Of a stretch of 64,000 nucleotides of DNA, positions 33,250 through 46,602 are shown piece by piece (position 1 is the stretch's first letter; each line of letters opens with the position of its first letter). Below the pieces are notes generated by a model. It saw only the letters and a list, made by a program, of their open reading frames with translations. It was not told the DNA's origin and searched no databases. Both the position numbers and the translations under genes were made by a program. The stretch comes from Euwallacea fornicatus (Eukaryota; Arthropoda; Insecta; Coleoptera; Curculionidae). Where the stretch lies: assembly GCF_040115645.1 (NCBI RefSeq), contig NC_089557.1, positions 1,054,001-1,118,000 on the forward strand, given 5' to 3'.

Positions 33250-34240
33250 CGGTATAGATCTAGAGGTCGTCTGTGGGCCGACGAGTTCCTTGCAACGACA
33301 AATGCTCTACGGGGTAACCCAGTCGACCACCTTCTTTGCCGCCCCCACATGGGGCAGTAAAGAAGGCGCGCAGATGGTCCCGAGCGCGTAAAAGAAAGCC
33401 GCGATTCGGGGCCTCTGTGCGTACCGCACGATCCTCCTGGAGGCAACCGCAAACTCCACCACGCGGCCAAGATCCCCCCCTCGAACTGAGAGTGGAAGAG
33501 AGGAAATACGTATGGGAGAATGGCCAGGAAGCAAAGAGGGACGCCAGGATAGCATAATGGGCGCATGGGAAAGCAGGCAGGAGAATATGCCAAACGCACC
33601 AAGGTTCTCGTGCCCAGCATGGGGAGATGGTTCACTGCGAAGTGGACTCGGGGGAAGTATGCATCATCACAGATATTTCCAAGACACGGTGTAGTCTGGT
33701 CAATATCTGTGCAGAATATGGGTGGAGCACGAAAGCTAGTGGTGGTTCTGTCGGGAGGAGATCGAAGACACCCCAGAACATACACTAAGTGCGGAATGTG
33801 AGAACGAGCGAGACAAAGTGAGGAAGAAAGGAGACGAGGTGGGGAAGGACTTGACCAAGAGCGAGGAAAAGTGGAGGGCGCTCAGAATCATGGTGGAGGA
33901 GATTCTGGAAATAGAGATGGGGGAGGAAGGTGGGTGCAGAGCGGGATTAGATTAATGTGAGAGGTAATACGTGCCCGGAAGTAATGCTGTCGAGGTGGTT
34001 CCGGGACCAGGGAGAGCAGAGATGATTTTCGTGGGTTGGTGGGGTTATCCTGAATCTCACGTTACGCGACTGCTAACATCGGGCCAACCCAAGAGAACAC
34101 CAGTTCAACGAATTCCACAAGGCAAAAAAAAAGGTTAGTTCAAGAGTTACGCCCACAGAATAGGAAAATCCGACTCAAATTGCGGGAAATGCGAAGTCAT
34201 CGATGCCGCAGAACACTTCATTTTCCGGTGCCTCTTATTC
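33250..34240 (+). pseudogene. Degenerate ORF2 3' fragment of a non-LTR retrotransposon (R1/jockey-like)
   Basis: The plus strand, read with several frameshifts and stops, shows the C-terminal landmarks of non-LTR reverse-transcriptase proteins. These are a LYG segment near 33306, an AYRT segment near 33420, PPLELRVEER near 33478, GRWFTAKW near 33629, HVTRLLTSG near 34060 and the terminal zinc knuckle CX2CX7HX4C in YAHRIGKSDSNCGKCEVIDA plus AEHFIFRC at 34148-34233. The reading frame is broken throughout, so the copy is dead. The reverse-transcriptase core is not present to the left, indicating 5' truncation. The clade assignment rests on the knuckle spacing and is approximate. Confidence 0.7.
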
Positions 34241-36580
34241 CCTCCTCATCCGTGCCAATCTCCCTCGTCAACATGGAGCGTGCCGTTCAAACGAGACAAT
34301 AACGCCAGGTTTAAAAGCAATCGACGGCCGAATCCCCAAAACCTTTGGACATTGACGTTTTATCTTCCCGGGACAGTTTGGGGCCGTTGCAGACTTTAGA
34401 AAAAGGAAACCCGAAGCTTTTAGCGAACAAGAGCCTCGGGGAATCCCCCACTATCCGCTCGCCAGAACACCAGATCGGGGGTGTTTACGCCGTCTGTGGA
34501 AGTGATTAAGGGAGTTTTCGTAGTAACACAAACTATGACGTTAAAATTTAAAAATATCTTTGTTATTGCTTCTCCTGCTATGGTGAGTATAAGTACGTCA
34601 GTAATATTTAAATTAGATAAAATATAGCCTCACTAGATCTCTTACGTTACAGCATAAGTAAGGAATATTATTAGCTATGCCTTCTTATTGGTTGAACAAT
34701 GTAAAATTGCTACAAAACTGCTACATTTCGCCAGCCTATTTGGCAGAACCTCACGTTATACAGGGTGGAACATAACGACATCGAAATGTATCAGAGGGAG
34801 ACAGGGCTCTGCAAAATGGTTAAAAAATGTCAATATTGTCCACGGGCAAAAATGAACCATTTTCCATGTACAGGGTGGCAAAGTTTTAAATTTTTTCTCG
34901 TATTTTGCGTTTTTTCACGTACGCCTCGCATCTTAATTTTTTAATATAAGATGACACGTGATGCAAAAAAAAAACTCAACACCCTGTATATCGCTGCCGC
35001 CAACTTTGACATTTTCTTCTAGACGATCTCGAAGGAAATAGGTGCGCGAAATTTCAAAAATTTGACTCGACGTGGAGATAAAACGTGAACCTTTGCCACC
35101 CTGTATATCGAAAATGGCGTTTTTTTGTGATCGTGATTGATTACCCTTTTTCACTGTTTTGCAGAGTGCTGTCGCTGCTTGAAGTATCTCGATGACGGTA
35201 CGTTAGACCCTGTAGAGTCGCGATTCCCCTCACGAAACCCCCCTTTTATACTAGTTACAATCTGATATGTCTAGTTAACATAAGCTTCTGCCAAAGCACA
35301 CTTTGGACCAACTTTAAGTCTATGGTATATTTTTATTATTGCTTTTGAATCTACTTGCAAACGACCTATGATAACAGTACCTACAGAGTGCGTTTACCTA
35401 CTACAGAGTGACTAATACGTGGGTTCAATAATAACCTGAAAAACCAACGCTGGGAAAAGCGGTTGTATACAGTATAAAAAAATTGGTGTTAAAAGATTAG
35501 GAATACACCTAAGTAAAACCTGTCGAAAACTACTTCTTTTATCACTTGCACTGAATTTCCGCATTAAATCACTATTTGCACGTAACATCAAACGGGAAAA
35601 CTATCGTGCTTATAGGGCCAGATTCGAATAATACACACATCCAGTTTGATTCGACATTTTGCGCATCTGGACACGGTCCAATAACACGGAAAGTGTCAGG
35701 AAAATTTGAATGGACCGGCCGCGACTGATGAAGGAAACTTTAATAGGATTTTCCAGTCAGACGAGAAACTGTCAAGAAGTGTGTTTTCCTCGTTGTGTGC
35801 TAAAGAAAATGACAAAATTCCTATATGGCGACAGGAAGGGCCATTTTGTATTTCATTTTTGAAACGATCCCCTGTAGCAATGATTTTTTTGAAACGGGAC
35901 GCCATTTTGCGCTCTCGCTTGTTACTGAAACAGCCACGCATCAACGACTGCCATGGAGTCGCGACCTTGCGCTCTTGCTCGTCACCGCGTCAAACCGCCT
36001 TGGCGGCGATAGTCAATTATTATTTTTTTTTTTTGAAATGGGACGCCATTTTGCAACCCCGCCATCCGCCCTCCAAGACGAGCAAACGCTGTTCCATTCT
36101 GCATCTGCCTTCGAGCTCTATTAGCACGATAGTTTGTTGGTTCTATTTAAATCTAGAAAATATATATTATGCTCTATATACAAAAAGCTCATACGCGCCA
36201 CGAAAATAAATTAAATATCACAATAATTTTTATCTAAAAAGCAAACGTATACCGTGTCAAAAATTCGTTGTTTTTTGGCTGCATTATTGTTGCTGCTTTT
36301 ATGGCATTGAAAAGAATTATTTCTGTTTCAAGTAGAGCAAACTGCGTCGTTGCCGTAGAACCTCACCCTTAATCCCTATTTAACGAAAAACTTCCTTTTG
36401 TTATTGCTTTGCGTTTGAGGCCCGAAAGAAACACACATAACCTCGGGCAATTTGGACTTACAGACGCACTCAGTCAAAATACACAAAATAAATCAAATGA
36501 ATAATTGATATCATTTTTTCTTTTGTTTTGAGCAATATCTACTGTATGTCCGCTTCGATTTGCAGCGATTCCACTCCTTC
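34241..36580. other. Repeat-rich intergenic DNA downstream of the scratch-like gene
   Basis: The stretch contains an inverted-pair repeat at 34759-35215 and short tandem similarity at 35828-36060 (GGGACGCCATTTTGC occurs at 35896-35910 and 36040-36054). The right end probably includes the 3' UTR of the minus-strand scratch-like gene; I could not assign its polyadenylation site. Confidence 0.5.
34759..35215. repeat. Inverted-pair TACAGGGTGG repeat element
   Basis: Rightward termini TACAGGGTGG occur at 34759 and 34869. Leftward termini CACCCTGTA occur at 34980-34988 and 35097-35105. The arms starting at 34869 and ending at 35105 share TACAGGGTGGCAAAG as an inverted repeat. The interior carries AATTTCAAAAATTTGACTC-like and TCGAAAATGGCG segments that recur in the 9979-10600 copy, which shows this is a dispersed family. 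Confidence 0.7.
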
Positions 36581-39500
36581 CTAATCCACGACAATGGAAC
36601 AATTGCTTTCCTCACCTGTCATAGTTTGAGTTTCCGCGTTCTTTCTCGCTTGCTCTCGCATGCGCAAGTCCTTGTTGCGCACCAGCGATCCCCCGTAGTT
36701 CACGCAGGTCGACTCCAAGTGCTTGTTCAGATAGGACTTCAGCGCGAAACTCTTGAAGCAATTCGGACACTCGAACCGTTTCTCATTGGAGTGAGTTTGC
36801 ATGTGAGCGCGCAAGTTTGATCTGGATATACGAATCGCTGAGTGAGAAAGAAGGCAAAAAACGGCTTGGGATTAGATTGTTTTTAAAGCGCCGATGCACG
36901 AGAAATCTCTAGACCTTTAAGATTATCCAGGGGCTATCTGCCTGGAACGTAAATATTTACATTAAGCCTCAATGATTTATTTGTGCAGAAGCGCAGAAAG
37001 GCCAAAACGCGGCTCTCGATTTGACACTACAAGTACGAGTTCAACTCGCAACATCATTTCAACAAATCCTGGCCCCAGCAATAGCGACAGGCCGCTAGTC
37101 GTTCATCGAAGTGGATTGGTTATTTCTTCGGCAAATCTGGATAACGACTAGGCGTTGCCAAGTTTTACTTTTCGTGGTTATGCCAATTGGTTGGCGTCCC
37201 CTTTAAAAAATATCTCACCTGTCTGCGAATGCTTTTCCACAGTGGGCACACCCATACGGTTTTTCCCCCGTGTGCGACCTTAGGTGTCCCTGAAGGAGCC
37301 ACGGCCTAGAGAACTGTTTGCCGCATATCTCGCAGCCGTGAGCCAATTTGTGAGTGAGCAAATGCATCGCCAATGCCGGCATGGACACATAGGCTTTGCC
37401 GCAAGTGTTGCACTTCTTTGCCGAGTGAGAATCCAGACTTCTGGAATAGAGAAGAGTTTGCAAATCGACTGATTGAAAATTGTCTGTGACGCGAGGGAAT
37501 ACCTGTGGGTTTGTTTGTGCCTGGAAAGGTTGCTTGAAGTGGCGTAGCACTTGCCGCACTCGGAGCAGGAAAATTTGGTCTTTTGCTCGCACTCAACGGG
37601 CTCCTCTTCCTCTTCGATTTCTTCGTCCAAGACTTTGTAGAATTTCTTTATAAAAAAAAAAAAAAACACAAAACACCTTTAGTTACGCTTCGTGGACCGG
37701 AAACCACCCAATGACCAATATTTTGCACCTCCTTCCGCACATATCAAAATCGTTAATGTCAAATCACTAAAATATTAAACAATAAATTCACGTCGACGCG
37801 CGAAGACTCCTCTCGCATGGCGTCAGTGATGATTGACAGGAAGTGCCACCGTCGGAAGGACGGAGGTAATCAAGTGAAAAACTTCTCAATCATTTTTTTT
37901 TGTTAAACCATGCATTAAAGGAGGGCATTGTCTCGTAAATTTTCTTATCTGTTTAAATTTGTGTTTACTTGGCAGCCGAATATAGTCAGATACACCAAAA
38001 TACTAAATGAATAGTCCACAAAGATAGGGTGATCGTTAAAAAAAACCCGAAGTAGGCGTTGAAATACCAGAGCCACGTCATGGATAAATTCGTTTGTTAT
38101 CAGTTGTCAGTCAGGCGCCCCACGTTTGATAGTTCTCCGCCTACTGCGCGTTTTTTTTTTAATGATCCCCCGTTAGTTGACAGTTCGCAAGACCGATGGC
38201 GCTCATGCGCCTATGGACAGGGTCGTGGAGTTGCGTTGAAGCAATTTAAAAAAAAGGCCCAAAATTTACATCGAACGAATCTCTCGACCCATATCGTTTT
38301 CCAGAAAAAAAATAACCCATACGCCGCACCTTTTTTTTATGATTTAAACGACTGAACGGGACTCACTGTTTTGTTCTCTCTCCCCCTGCTAACCTTAACC
38401 CTCGGAGCCTCGCCATCCATCACGTCTAAGCTCATAACCTTCTCCCCTTCCTTCCTCCCCCTTTTCTTGCGCCTCCTGTCGGGCAGATCCATGAGCAACA
38501 CTGCAGAGTTCCTCTCGCAACTCATCTGCTCCTTTTCCTCATGTCCCCGCAACAGCTGTCCGTTCCCAGAGAGGGGCCTCCACACTGCCGCCTGCTTCAA
38601 TTGCGAATCCAACGCGATCATTTCAATCGTCCTCGTGCTGCCCCCCGTCGCAACATGAGGCATTTCTGAGGCTGAAACGAAGTCTCTGGGGCCCGACGAT
38701 ATGTCGGTTTCAGGAGAGAGTGGAAGAACTATGACGTCGTTAGATTCGTCTATGGTTAGAGTTTGAGGAGGTGGCAACTGAGAGAGAATTACTCATCAAT
38801 CCGTTCACTTACAGCGAATTTGGACATCTGAGGAATGCGTGCCGTGCGCGTCGGAACAGCCGACCATGGCCCGCACCCTTTAGATGTCCGAATTCGCCAT
38901 CAAACTCTTCTTTTACCTGTAAAGTGTCGCCGTCAGAGCTGCAATCGCTCCCGGGGGGCGTTGGCATGCTCTGCATTTGGAATTTATCCCCTTGCACTGG
39001 AACGAGGTAAAGCACATTGTCGGCTTGTGGGGCCTGAACCAACGTAAAGTTCTGGATGACGCTCTGAGGAGCTGCAGTGTTTTGCACTATAACTGGATCT
39101 CGAATTTGCCTCTCTTTCTTGGCCATTTTTCCAGGATTACGATCGGTTGTTAAGGGGTTGTAGTTGCGACTAGGAGATGGTGGGTCATCGGACAAAACCT
39201 GTGCGATAGCAAGAAGCTTCGTGTTATTTTGCTGTCAATCAAAATTCGTTAGTATCTATACGTTGTGGTGAATCATGACGACCCCAGGAGCGGTCAAAGG
39301 GGGCAGACTCTGGCTCAGGGACAACAAATCGTGAGCGGCCTCAGTTTCCTCGGCGCTCCTTGGCCTGAAAGGCGAAGGGCTGCTCGAGGACAGCGCCTCC
39401 GAGGGGAGCATCTCCGAGGGCAACGTGGGGTTTTGCTGATTTCGAGGCGATGGAGGAGATTCGTCGGGAAGTACTGCTGAAACAAATTGGAATAAATTTT

Positions 39501-42500
39501 CCCCTTTTATGTCCAAACTGAATCATCTCTAAGCGCTTATATCAAGCGGCTTGAAACGGGATCTGGCCTTTTATAGTACACAGTTTCGCTTCAATTTCTT
39601 TGCGACTGAAACTGGCTAAATCCCAAATTAATTTAGTTTAAGGAAAGAGTATCCATCGACAGGCGAAACGGATAAAGAAATCTTTTAGGGTAATGAAAAT
39701 ACTGTTGTGGCAGAGGCGTACCAACGGGGGCTTCCTTGTAAATGCCCTATATTAAGCCGGTTGATTTAAGTACGAGCGAGTCGACATTTCTCGTGAATAT
39801 CACGCGTCTTCCGACGGGGGTATCGGGGGTCCTGGGGTAAATGTGGGCTCCAAATGGACGGAAAAGGCGCGCCCTTGCTTTGGGCGAAATCTCGGGGCTT
39901 TGAGAAAAATCCGGAGCCCGCCCGGAAATAGGGAAAATCCGTGGAATTAAAACATTTACTCCGACCGTATTCTTTACGCTTTCCACTCTATCAATCTGCT
40001 AACGAAAAAAAGATGCAAATTTCCTTACTCCGGGAAATTCCCATTTTTCTTCCGGATATAACGTCGAATAAAAGATCCCTCGGCCTGTGGAACAATTTAC
40101 GAAAATAAAGGCCCCATTTGCATAAATATTGGATTTCCGAGTTTGTTTTTATAGTGCGGCGTTTTGACTTTAATGGGGAGGGCACTTCGATAGAGTGGGA
40201 ACAACACGTAAGAGCAAGATTGAGAGGGAGCGAGATGAGGATCGAAATCCTGCGTTTTCCAACCATCAGGAAAATTAAATTGCTCCGAAGAATTATTAAT
40301 AAAGCCATATTGAGAGACAAGAAAATTCGTCGAAAACTTCCATCCTTCATCGATCTGATGATGCACGTGTTAGATCGTCCAATCTCAGTTTCACGGGGAA
40401 CTTTTCCCGAATAAACTGCTCACAAAACGGCACAGTTTCCGATTATTTCCGGCCGACTTTTTATACATGAAAAAGATCCCGAAGAAACGCCCTGCACTAC
40501 GGGCACTCCAGTTACTACGTGTAAACGTAGTTATTGCGTCATCGTCATTACGTGGCTACGTTTGAGCTCCCGTCCCACGTTGTCACGTGGACGCCTCTCG
40601 AGGGTACCTCCATTTCGTAGTGGCGTTGCGACGTATTAGAGAAATCGCTCGCGTATCTACGGAGCGGGGTTGGGATAGGGGTTGAGGTTACAAGTATTCA
40701 AAAATCGTGGCCCCTTTCCGTGTAATACTTTCGTCCCGATCTTGATGGTGCTTCTCAAAATAACCTTAAAACAAACTCACTCTCTCCACCCTCAAGATAC
40801 GAACTAAATAAAGCAGATTAGAACAAAAAAGGGTAATTTATGCAACGATAAAGCCGACGTAACAATGGCCCCGGCCTTTCTTTTGCCTAATAAAGATAAC
40901 GAGCCGGCTCTGCTACCTGCCGCCTCCTGGGGGCCCCCACTTGTTTAATATCGTTAAAATTACGCCTCGTACCTCAAAAAGCTACGGAATTATTATAATA
41001 AAACGGTGGTCGGGATTAAATTAGGCGGGCTTTCCATTCAAACTTTTCAACGCGGATGTATATAGAATTTTTTCTATTGAAATGCTTTTATGAATCCAGG
41101 GGTGCACCGCGGCCCGTTTCTTCGCAACGCTACTTATCTAGATGGTAATTAATTACTATCTGATGTCGGTACCTTAAGGAAAAGAAATAATAAATGACAT
41201 AAATGATTCGGTTTATCATGGCAATCGGGGCAATCAAAAATCCATTAATATATGACGTCCATTGATTAAGATATGGCGTGTGTGTGTGTGTTTGCTGTTT
41301 AAACAAGCAAAACAATTGTTATTACTAATAATAGAAAAACACGCGCGTGTGCATACAAAATACGTGTCTGCTCTTCAAATAGCGATTATCGGAAACGAAA
41401 CGGCGAAATCGCGGCTTAATCCCGTATACCCCCCGGATTAATAACATGTAGATCAATTTCGGCCCTCGATTAAGGGATTACGTTTTCATTATTTCGCTAA
41501 ACTCGTATTGTTCCGATGCGGAATCAATTATTGCGAATTTTTGGTTGCCAAGTTAGAGCTCCCGCGGTGATTTATAGGTGAGGCGCACAAAAAGTCGCAT
41601 CCACGAGAAAAACAACGTCATAAAACTGTATGACAAGCGACTTTTTGCCCGATCTCGATGTTTACGTTGGTTGCCCTTTTCCAGGTCTCCTGGATACACT
41701 GAGCCATAGAGAACTAGTGGCCTGGAATAATGGGCCATTCGATTTTCCCGGACCTGAATAAGCTGTTTTAAACTTTTCGGAGGCAGATTTTTCATGGCTG
41801 ATGGAACCATCGAGACAGAACATTTTTACTAATTTATTTAAGAAACCATAGGCGCGCCGGAGCTTTGGGCTTCGGTTCCCCGAACGTCGCTTACGTTCCG
41901 GAAGTGGCAACGCCTCCCCTCGCATCCAGTCCCTAAAGCTGGATTTAGCGTATATGATATGCAGCGCCGCTGTTGCAACCCATTTTCCGATAGATCAGGT
42001 CGCCAAATTATTAGGCTTGAATTTCATACGCACGCGACTGACGTTCGTATCCGATTCGGAGCGATTTTTCCTCATTAATAGAGTATTATTCACTCAATTA
42101 TCAAACAATTGCATATGAGAAAACCGCATTTAGCCACTCGCAAATCGCTCTGGAAACTTAGTATCAACATCGAAGAGCGTCGGTAACTCACGCACTCCGA
42201 CAGATGGTGCTCGCAGGCGCCGGTCTAGTTCCCGCTACTGGCATGGTTCAACTGACTGTCGGTAGAGGCGTGAGTCTCTCTAAGACGTTCATTCGCCATT
42301 TTCAGGAAATTATTCGCTTCGAAATCGCGAATGTCAATATTTTTCAAACGAATGCAGAAGGCAATGTTGCCGTACTGTTGCAGTTTTTTTTTTTTAAGAG
42401 AAGTCGAACGTTTCAGGGAAAGATTTCCTCCCGCTCCACTCCTACGATATCAAATTTCATGGCTTTTACGCGATTGTCCGTCTATTAATTAAGCAAACTT

Positions 42501-43926
42501 CAGACAATTCAATACCCATTCCCAATCAGTATTATTAACATGCGGTCGACACACAAAACGGAACAATCCAAACGGGCATTCGACGGCCCATTAAACGTAC
42601 ACACGCAATAAAGCCGGTTCTGCACTGACTGCAATTTCCGACCGCGTCATTGCGGCAACAGATAGAGGGAATCCCATTGGTCCTGTTGTTGCTGTTGATT
42701 CAGTTTGTACCTTTGGAATTCGAAATATCAACTTTGTAATTCGAAACGGTGAAATTATAGCGAGTCAAACGTGGTCAATTTGACACAACGTTCTACCCCC
42801 ATCGTGAAACGGATTTTTCGGATTTTAAGTGAGTCGAAGCAGGCACATCTTTAGTGTTAGATGGAAAAAATGCGCGTATATAAAAATAAACGGACCGTTG
42901 CTATTAGGGCGCTATTTTAGCCGCTGCTTTAAAGATAAAACTTTATGACGCAAGAGGGATTTATCGAGAGGAACTAATCTATGATTATTGAGGTCGCGTT
43001 ATGGGGCTTACTCCCTGTCCCATACGCAGAAATTAGCCAATAAGATCGCGACTACCATTACCCTACATCCTTCTCGACACAAAAGTGACTGTTGCCCTTA
43101 TTAATTCGGAAGGGCGCTTTCGAAGAGCGGAGCCCCAATGTCGTCTGGAGCCGTAATCAAATTAGGGCGGAGAGGCGACTTCTTGCTTCATCGCGAGAGG
43201 CTCTTTATCAATTAATTTTCCTTCGACGAGGAGAAGAGGGGCATATAATGTGTTCTTTGTGTCTCCAAATTTTGCGAAAAAAAAAAAAAAACGGCAACGC
43301 CGCTCTGTCCTTTTCCTCTCTTGAGCAAGTGCCATTAGCGCGACGTTGCCGCGAGGTTTATCAATTATTCTCCGAGTTTAATCAATCAAAATCGCGAGGA
43401 TTTAAACAAATTCTTATCGTGTCGAGCAACACGACAGGCAGTATCAAAAATGGCGGCCAAACTCATTAACTCGGCGCGCACCAACTAGAAAGTCGATCCC
43501 ATTTTCCCATTTCAGCGGGATCTGTTTTAAATTGGACCCGTCTTTGGGCTGATTTATCGCTGGAACGAGCCCGACATGTTTTGATACAAAGTTTCATCGT
43601 GCTCTCCATCATACATAAGTTTGCCTCCATTCTGGGGCACGTTTTGTCTGAGAGACAGCTGGCCAGTTTATTAGTCGCTAAGGACTAAATTATTGACCTC
43701 CTGGCAGGCCTACCAGGAGGATAGTTGATGAGATGACAAGGGATGACAGAGGCCGTGCGTCTACTTTAACAGGAGACCTACCTAGTCGGTTTGTTAAGGC
43801 TGTATAGCACCGAGGGGCGACCGCTCCCTCTGCCGGACTGTCCGGTTCCTCTTTATGGTCCCAATGGTCCCTCTCGGTGTCCTCCTGGTGCTTGCTGTCC
43901 TTCTTCGTAACGTAACATCTAGGCAT
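36581..43926 (-). CDS. Scratch-related SNAG-domain C2H2 zinc-finger repressor (paralogue)
   Basis: Seven minus-strand coding exons: 43926-43782, 39476-39262, 39198-38917, 38777-38367, 37645-37503, 37440-37219 and 36821-36581; 1659 nt = 552 aa. It begins with a SNAG motif, MPRCYVTKK. It ends with five fingers: C2H2 fingers at about 376-398, 407-429, 433-455 and 461-483, then a C2HC finger at about 489-512. The diagnostic Scratch wording YATSSNLSRHKQTH and KAYVSMPALAMH is present. The middle (about 49-375) is Ser/Pro/Asp-rich, has a basic RRRKKRGRK patch that may be a nuclear signal and an acidic EEIEEEEE run, and lacks the KTVAYTYEAFF signature of scrt. Family role: a nuclear E-box-binding repressor of the Snail superfamily, acting in neurons. 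Intron 1 is 4.3 kb. The gene lies head to head with scrt. Exon 4 and 5 boundaries are the least certain. Confidence 0.88.
40514..40589. promoter_or_regulatory. Cluster of ACGT-core motifs in the large intron of the scratch-like gene
   Basis: Six ACGT cores fall in about 75 bp. They include an imperfect palindrome with arms ACTACG (40514-40519) and CGTAGT (40526-40531) and an E-box CACGTG at 40584-40589. This is a candidate enhancer element only. Confidence 0.3.
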
Positions 43927-46602
43927 CTTTGCCACCTCGCGCACCTGCAATATCACACGTCAACTTTTAATTGTTTTACGTCGAGCGTAGCACGTCAATG
44001 TGTTTCCACGGCACACACTTATTGGGAATTTCGGCATTACGAAGGGACTTGGACCGCTGTGGAACGGTCTCAGGGTGGAAGGAATTTAGCGACGTGGGAG
44101 GCTTTCCAGGGCAGTTACGAAATTTTTCAATTCTCTCTTCGTTTGAAATCAGATTTTGTCCAGTATCGGCCCGACTTAATTTAACCGACCCAACATTGCT
44201 TTTTGACAGGTACGCAGTGGGAGTTTCACCCACCACGAAGGGCCTTAAGTCATTTTAATTGGGGAGAACTCAGTGACGCAGTTTGCCTCAAGACGCAATT
44301 TAAAATGTTTAAATTCCAGATTAGCAAACGAAGATTTCGACCACCGTTAGTGTGACGGCGGTGCGCCACTGCACAGGTACGTATTGAAAACGTCAGAAAT
44401 GGCAAAGGGAACGTGGGACCTTTTAACTGGGAGCGATTTAGGGACGTCGTTGGCTTCGAAACTTAGTGTCATTTATTAATTTTAAACATATTCTGGTCAG
44501 ATTCAGGGCCACGTTTAAGTAATTTAATTTGACTCTGATACGCCACTGGTTTTGAATTCGCCTGGAAAAGTTCAGCAGCTATCAAGGGGAATTCGCACAG
44601 TTAAAATAGAAAGAAATCAGTGTCGTAACTGAGCACACCCGCCATAACACTTCAAGGAAGCCAGTGGCGTATTGAGTTTCGAAGGCAGTTGCTAATTTTT
44701 ATATTTTTCCGCAATTTGGAGAGAGTTCAGGACTTCGAGGTTCGAGGCAAATCTGAGGTGATTGGACAGTTAAATGTTACTGTAGTGGATCTATGGAAAT
44801 TTTCGGTTATATCGAGGAGGTTGGGGGCTTTCAGACGTAAAGGGGCATCGTATTTACCTGCTTTTTTTTCGTGAAAAAAACCCGGAAATCACTATCGATC
44901 CGTCTTCTATCTGGCTGGCGATACAGAAAACACAGGTGGTTGGAACATCAAAACCCAAGCAACAAGTTACCGAGGGCACGAACCACTGGTTGAATCCCCT
45001 GTTTTTTGCCGCCTCCAAGCACACCTCAAAGCCACTTTAGCACCTTTTTTTTATTAACAAAATAACCCCGAAAACCACCCCTACGAGCACGGCTTCGAAT
45101 AAGCGAGCACTGTAAATGGACGACCTCCAGCTTCCACTCGCGAGTACTTTTTTTATGTACAAGGAAAACGAAAAGTGTTGTCGAAAATCATCACAATAAT
45201 CGGCGAAAAACCGCTGTTTTTAGGCACTTTATTCCGCACATAAACCCGGAAAAGTTGATTGCAACAGCAGCAGCGTCGGGGGTGGAAATGGACGAGGAGG
45301 CTGCGCACGCTCCGAAATCCCGCGGATCAATAACCGGGAATAAGCACCACTACCACCACCTGTTACGAAGGGATGTTGGAAATTCTGCGTGATAGAAGTA
45401 AATGATAGATGAGTGGGGGTGGTTTTAGGCGCATAAGTGGTAAGAAAGCTGAAGCTGTTCTATTAACCCTAGTGAAGGTAGATGCAGAATCCGTGGATAT
45501 CTCTAGGTAAACAGAGATCAAATCGACCCCCATTTTGTTTGTCGACGTGTTGTCCAAAATATCGCCGAAGATTAGAGAACGACCCATATACCCGTGGTCG
45601 TGGGCCTCGTGTAAACACCAATTAGATAGGCGATAACTCTCATGGTTAAATCGCCCTTTCTGACTTCTCAAGGGTTCTTTTTCCCTGGAGAAAATTGATT
45701 TACTCCCTCATTCTTCAACCGACTACAATATTAATACACTGAACGTACAGTGTTCAAACCTGTTGCCGAATTCCCCGACCGGCTTCGCTCCAATTAATGT
45801 CAGAGCACATTCCCGGTAGATTTTCGGTGCATTTTCGGAACAGGGATTCCCCCGGGAACGTCGGGCGGCTTTGCAACGAGCTAACGGGATTACAACGAAA
45901 GGGATATTTGACAGGTTCAAGAGGGAGCGTAGGAACTCCCCTCGGCGACTCGCGACTTACCTTCAATAATTATTACCCTACAGCGTTTGAGTGGCAGAAA
46001 TGACACGGCACAATATCGGTTTTATTTTAAAGGGAATGACGTAATTAGGCCGGCCACGTAATACATTAAAAAGGGCCCCGGTTGGGGCTGTAAATCACGG
46101 GGGGCTGCCGCTTTCCGAGGAGCGCGTGCTCGAGTATCAGATGACCCCGTCACGTGATTCGGGGTGATGAATTTACGGGGGACATGCTCGACGTTCAATT
46201 TATTTTAATGCTTTGAAGAAAAAAAAACGCTCCAAAAAATCGCCGAAAATCGTCAAAATCGACCCCAGAGAGGGAGCTGGTTAGGCGCTCGTTGCAACAG
46301 ATGGAGCTCGGGTTGTGGTCTCTCGTTTTTAGTGGGTCCGTTGCGACGCGACAGGGGCGCAACCCGCGCTCGACGCTCTTGCCCAGGGACGGTGCCGACT
46401 TCCGAAGTTCTCCTAGGAGAACCCTGAGGTGAGTCCCAACCTGCGTAAAACAGTTTTAAACGTAACACCCCCGCGCACGCCACTGATGGAAATGGTAGCA
46501 TTCAAATTTCATAGCAATCTGACACAGACTTCTTTTGTTATCTTTGCGGTGATTAATTGTCGAGTTTTTGCGGCGCTCTAACGTCATTGACGCCAAGAGT
46601 TA

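Noticed and set aside
33144..33785. Minus-strand 213-codon open frame
   Set aside because: It is antisense to the LINE remnant, with no family match or splice support.
38809..38916. Extension of scratch-like exon 3 past 38917
   Set aside because: The frame stays open, but the next donor-like site near 38877 is in the wrong phase to join the next exon. CAG/GTAAAA at 38917 fits.
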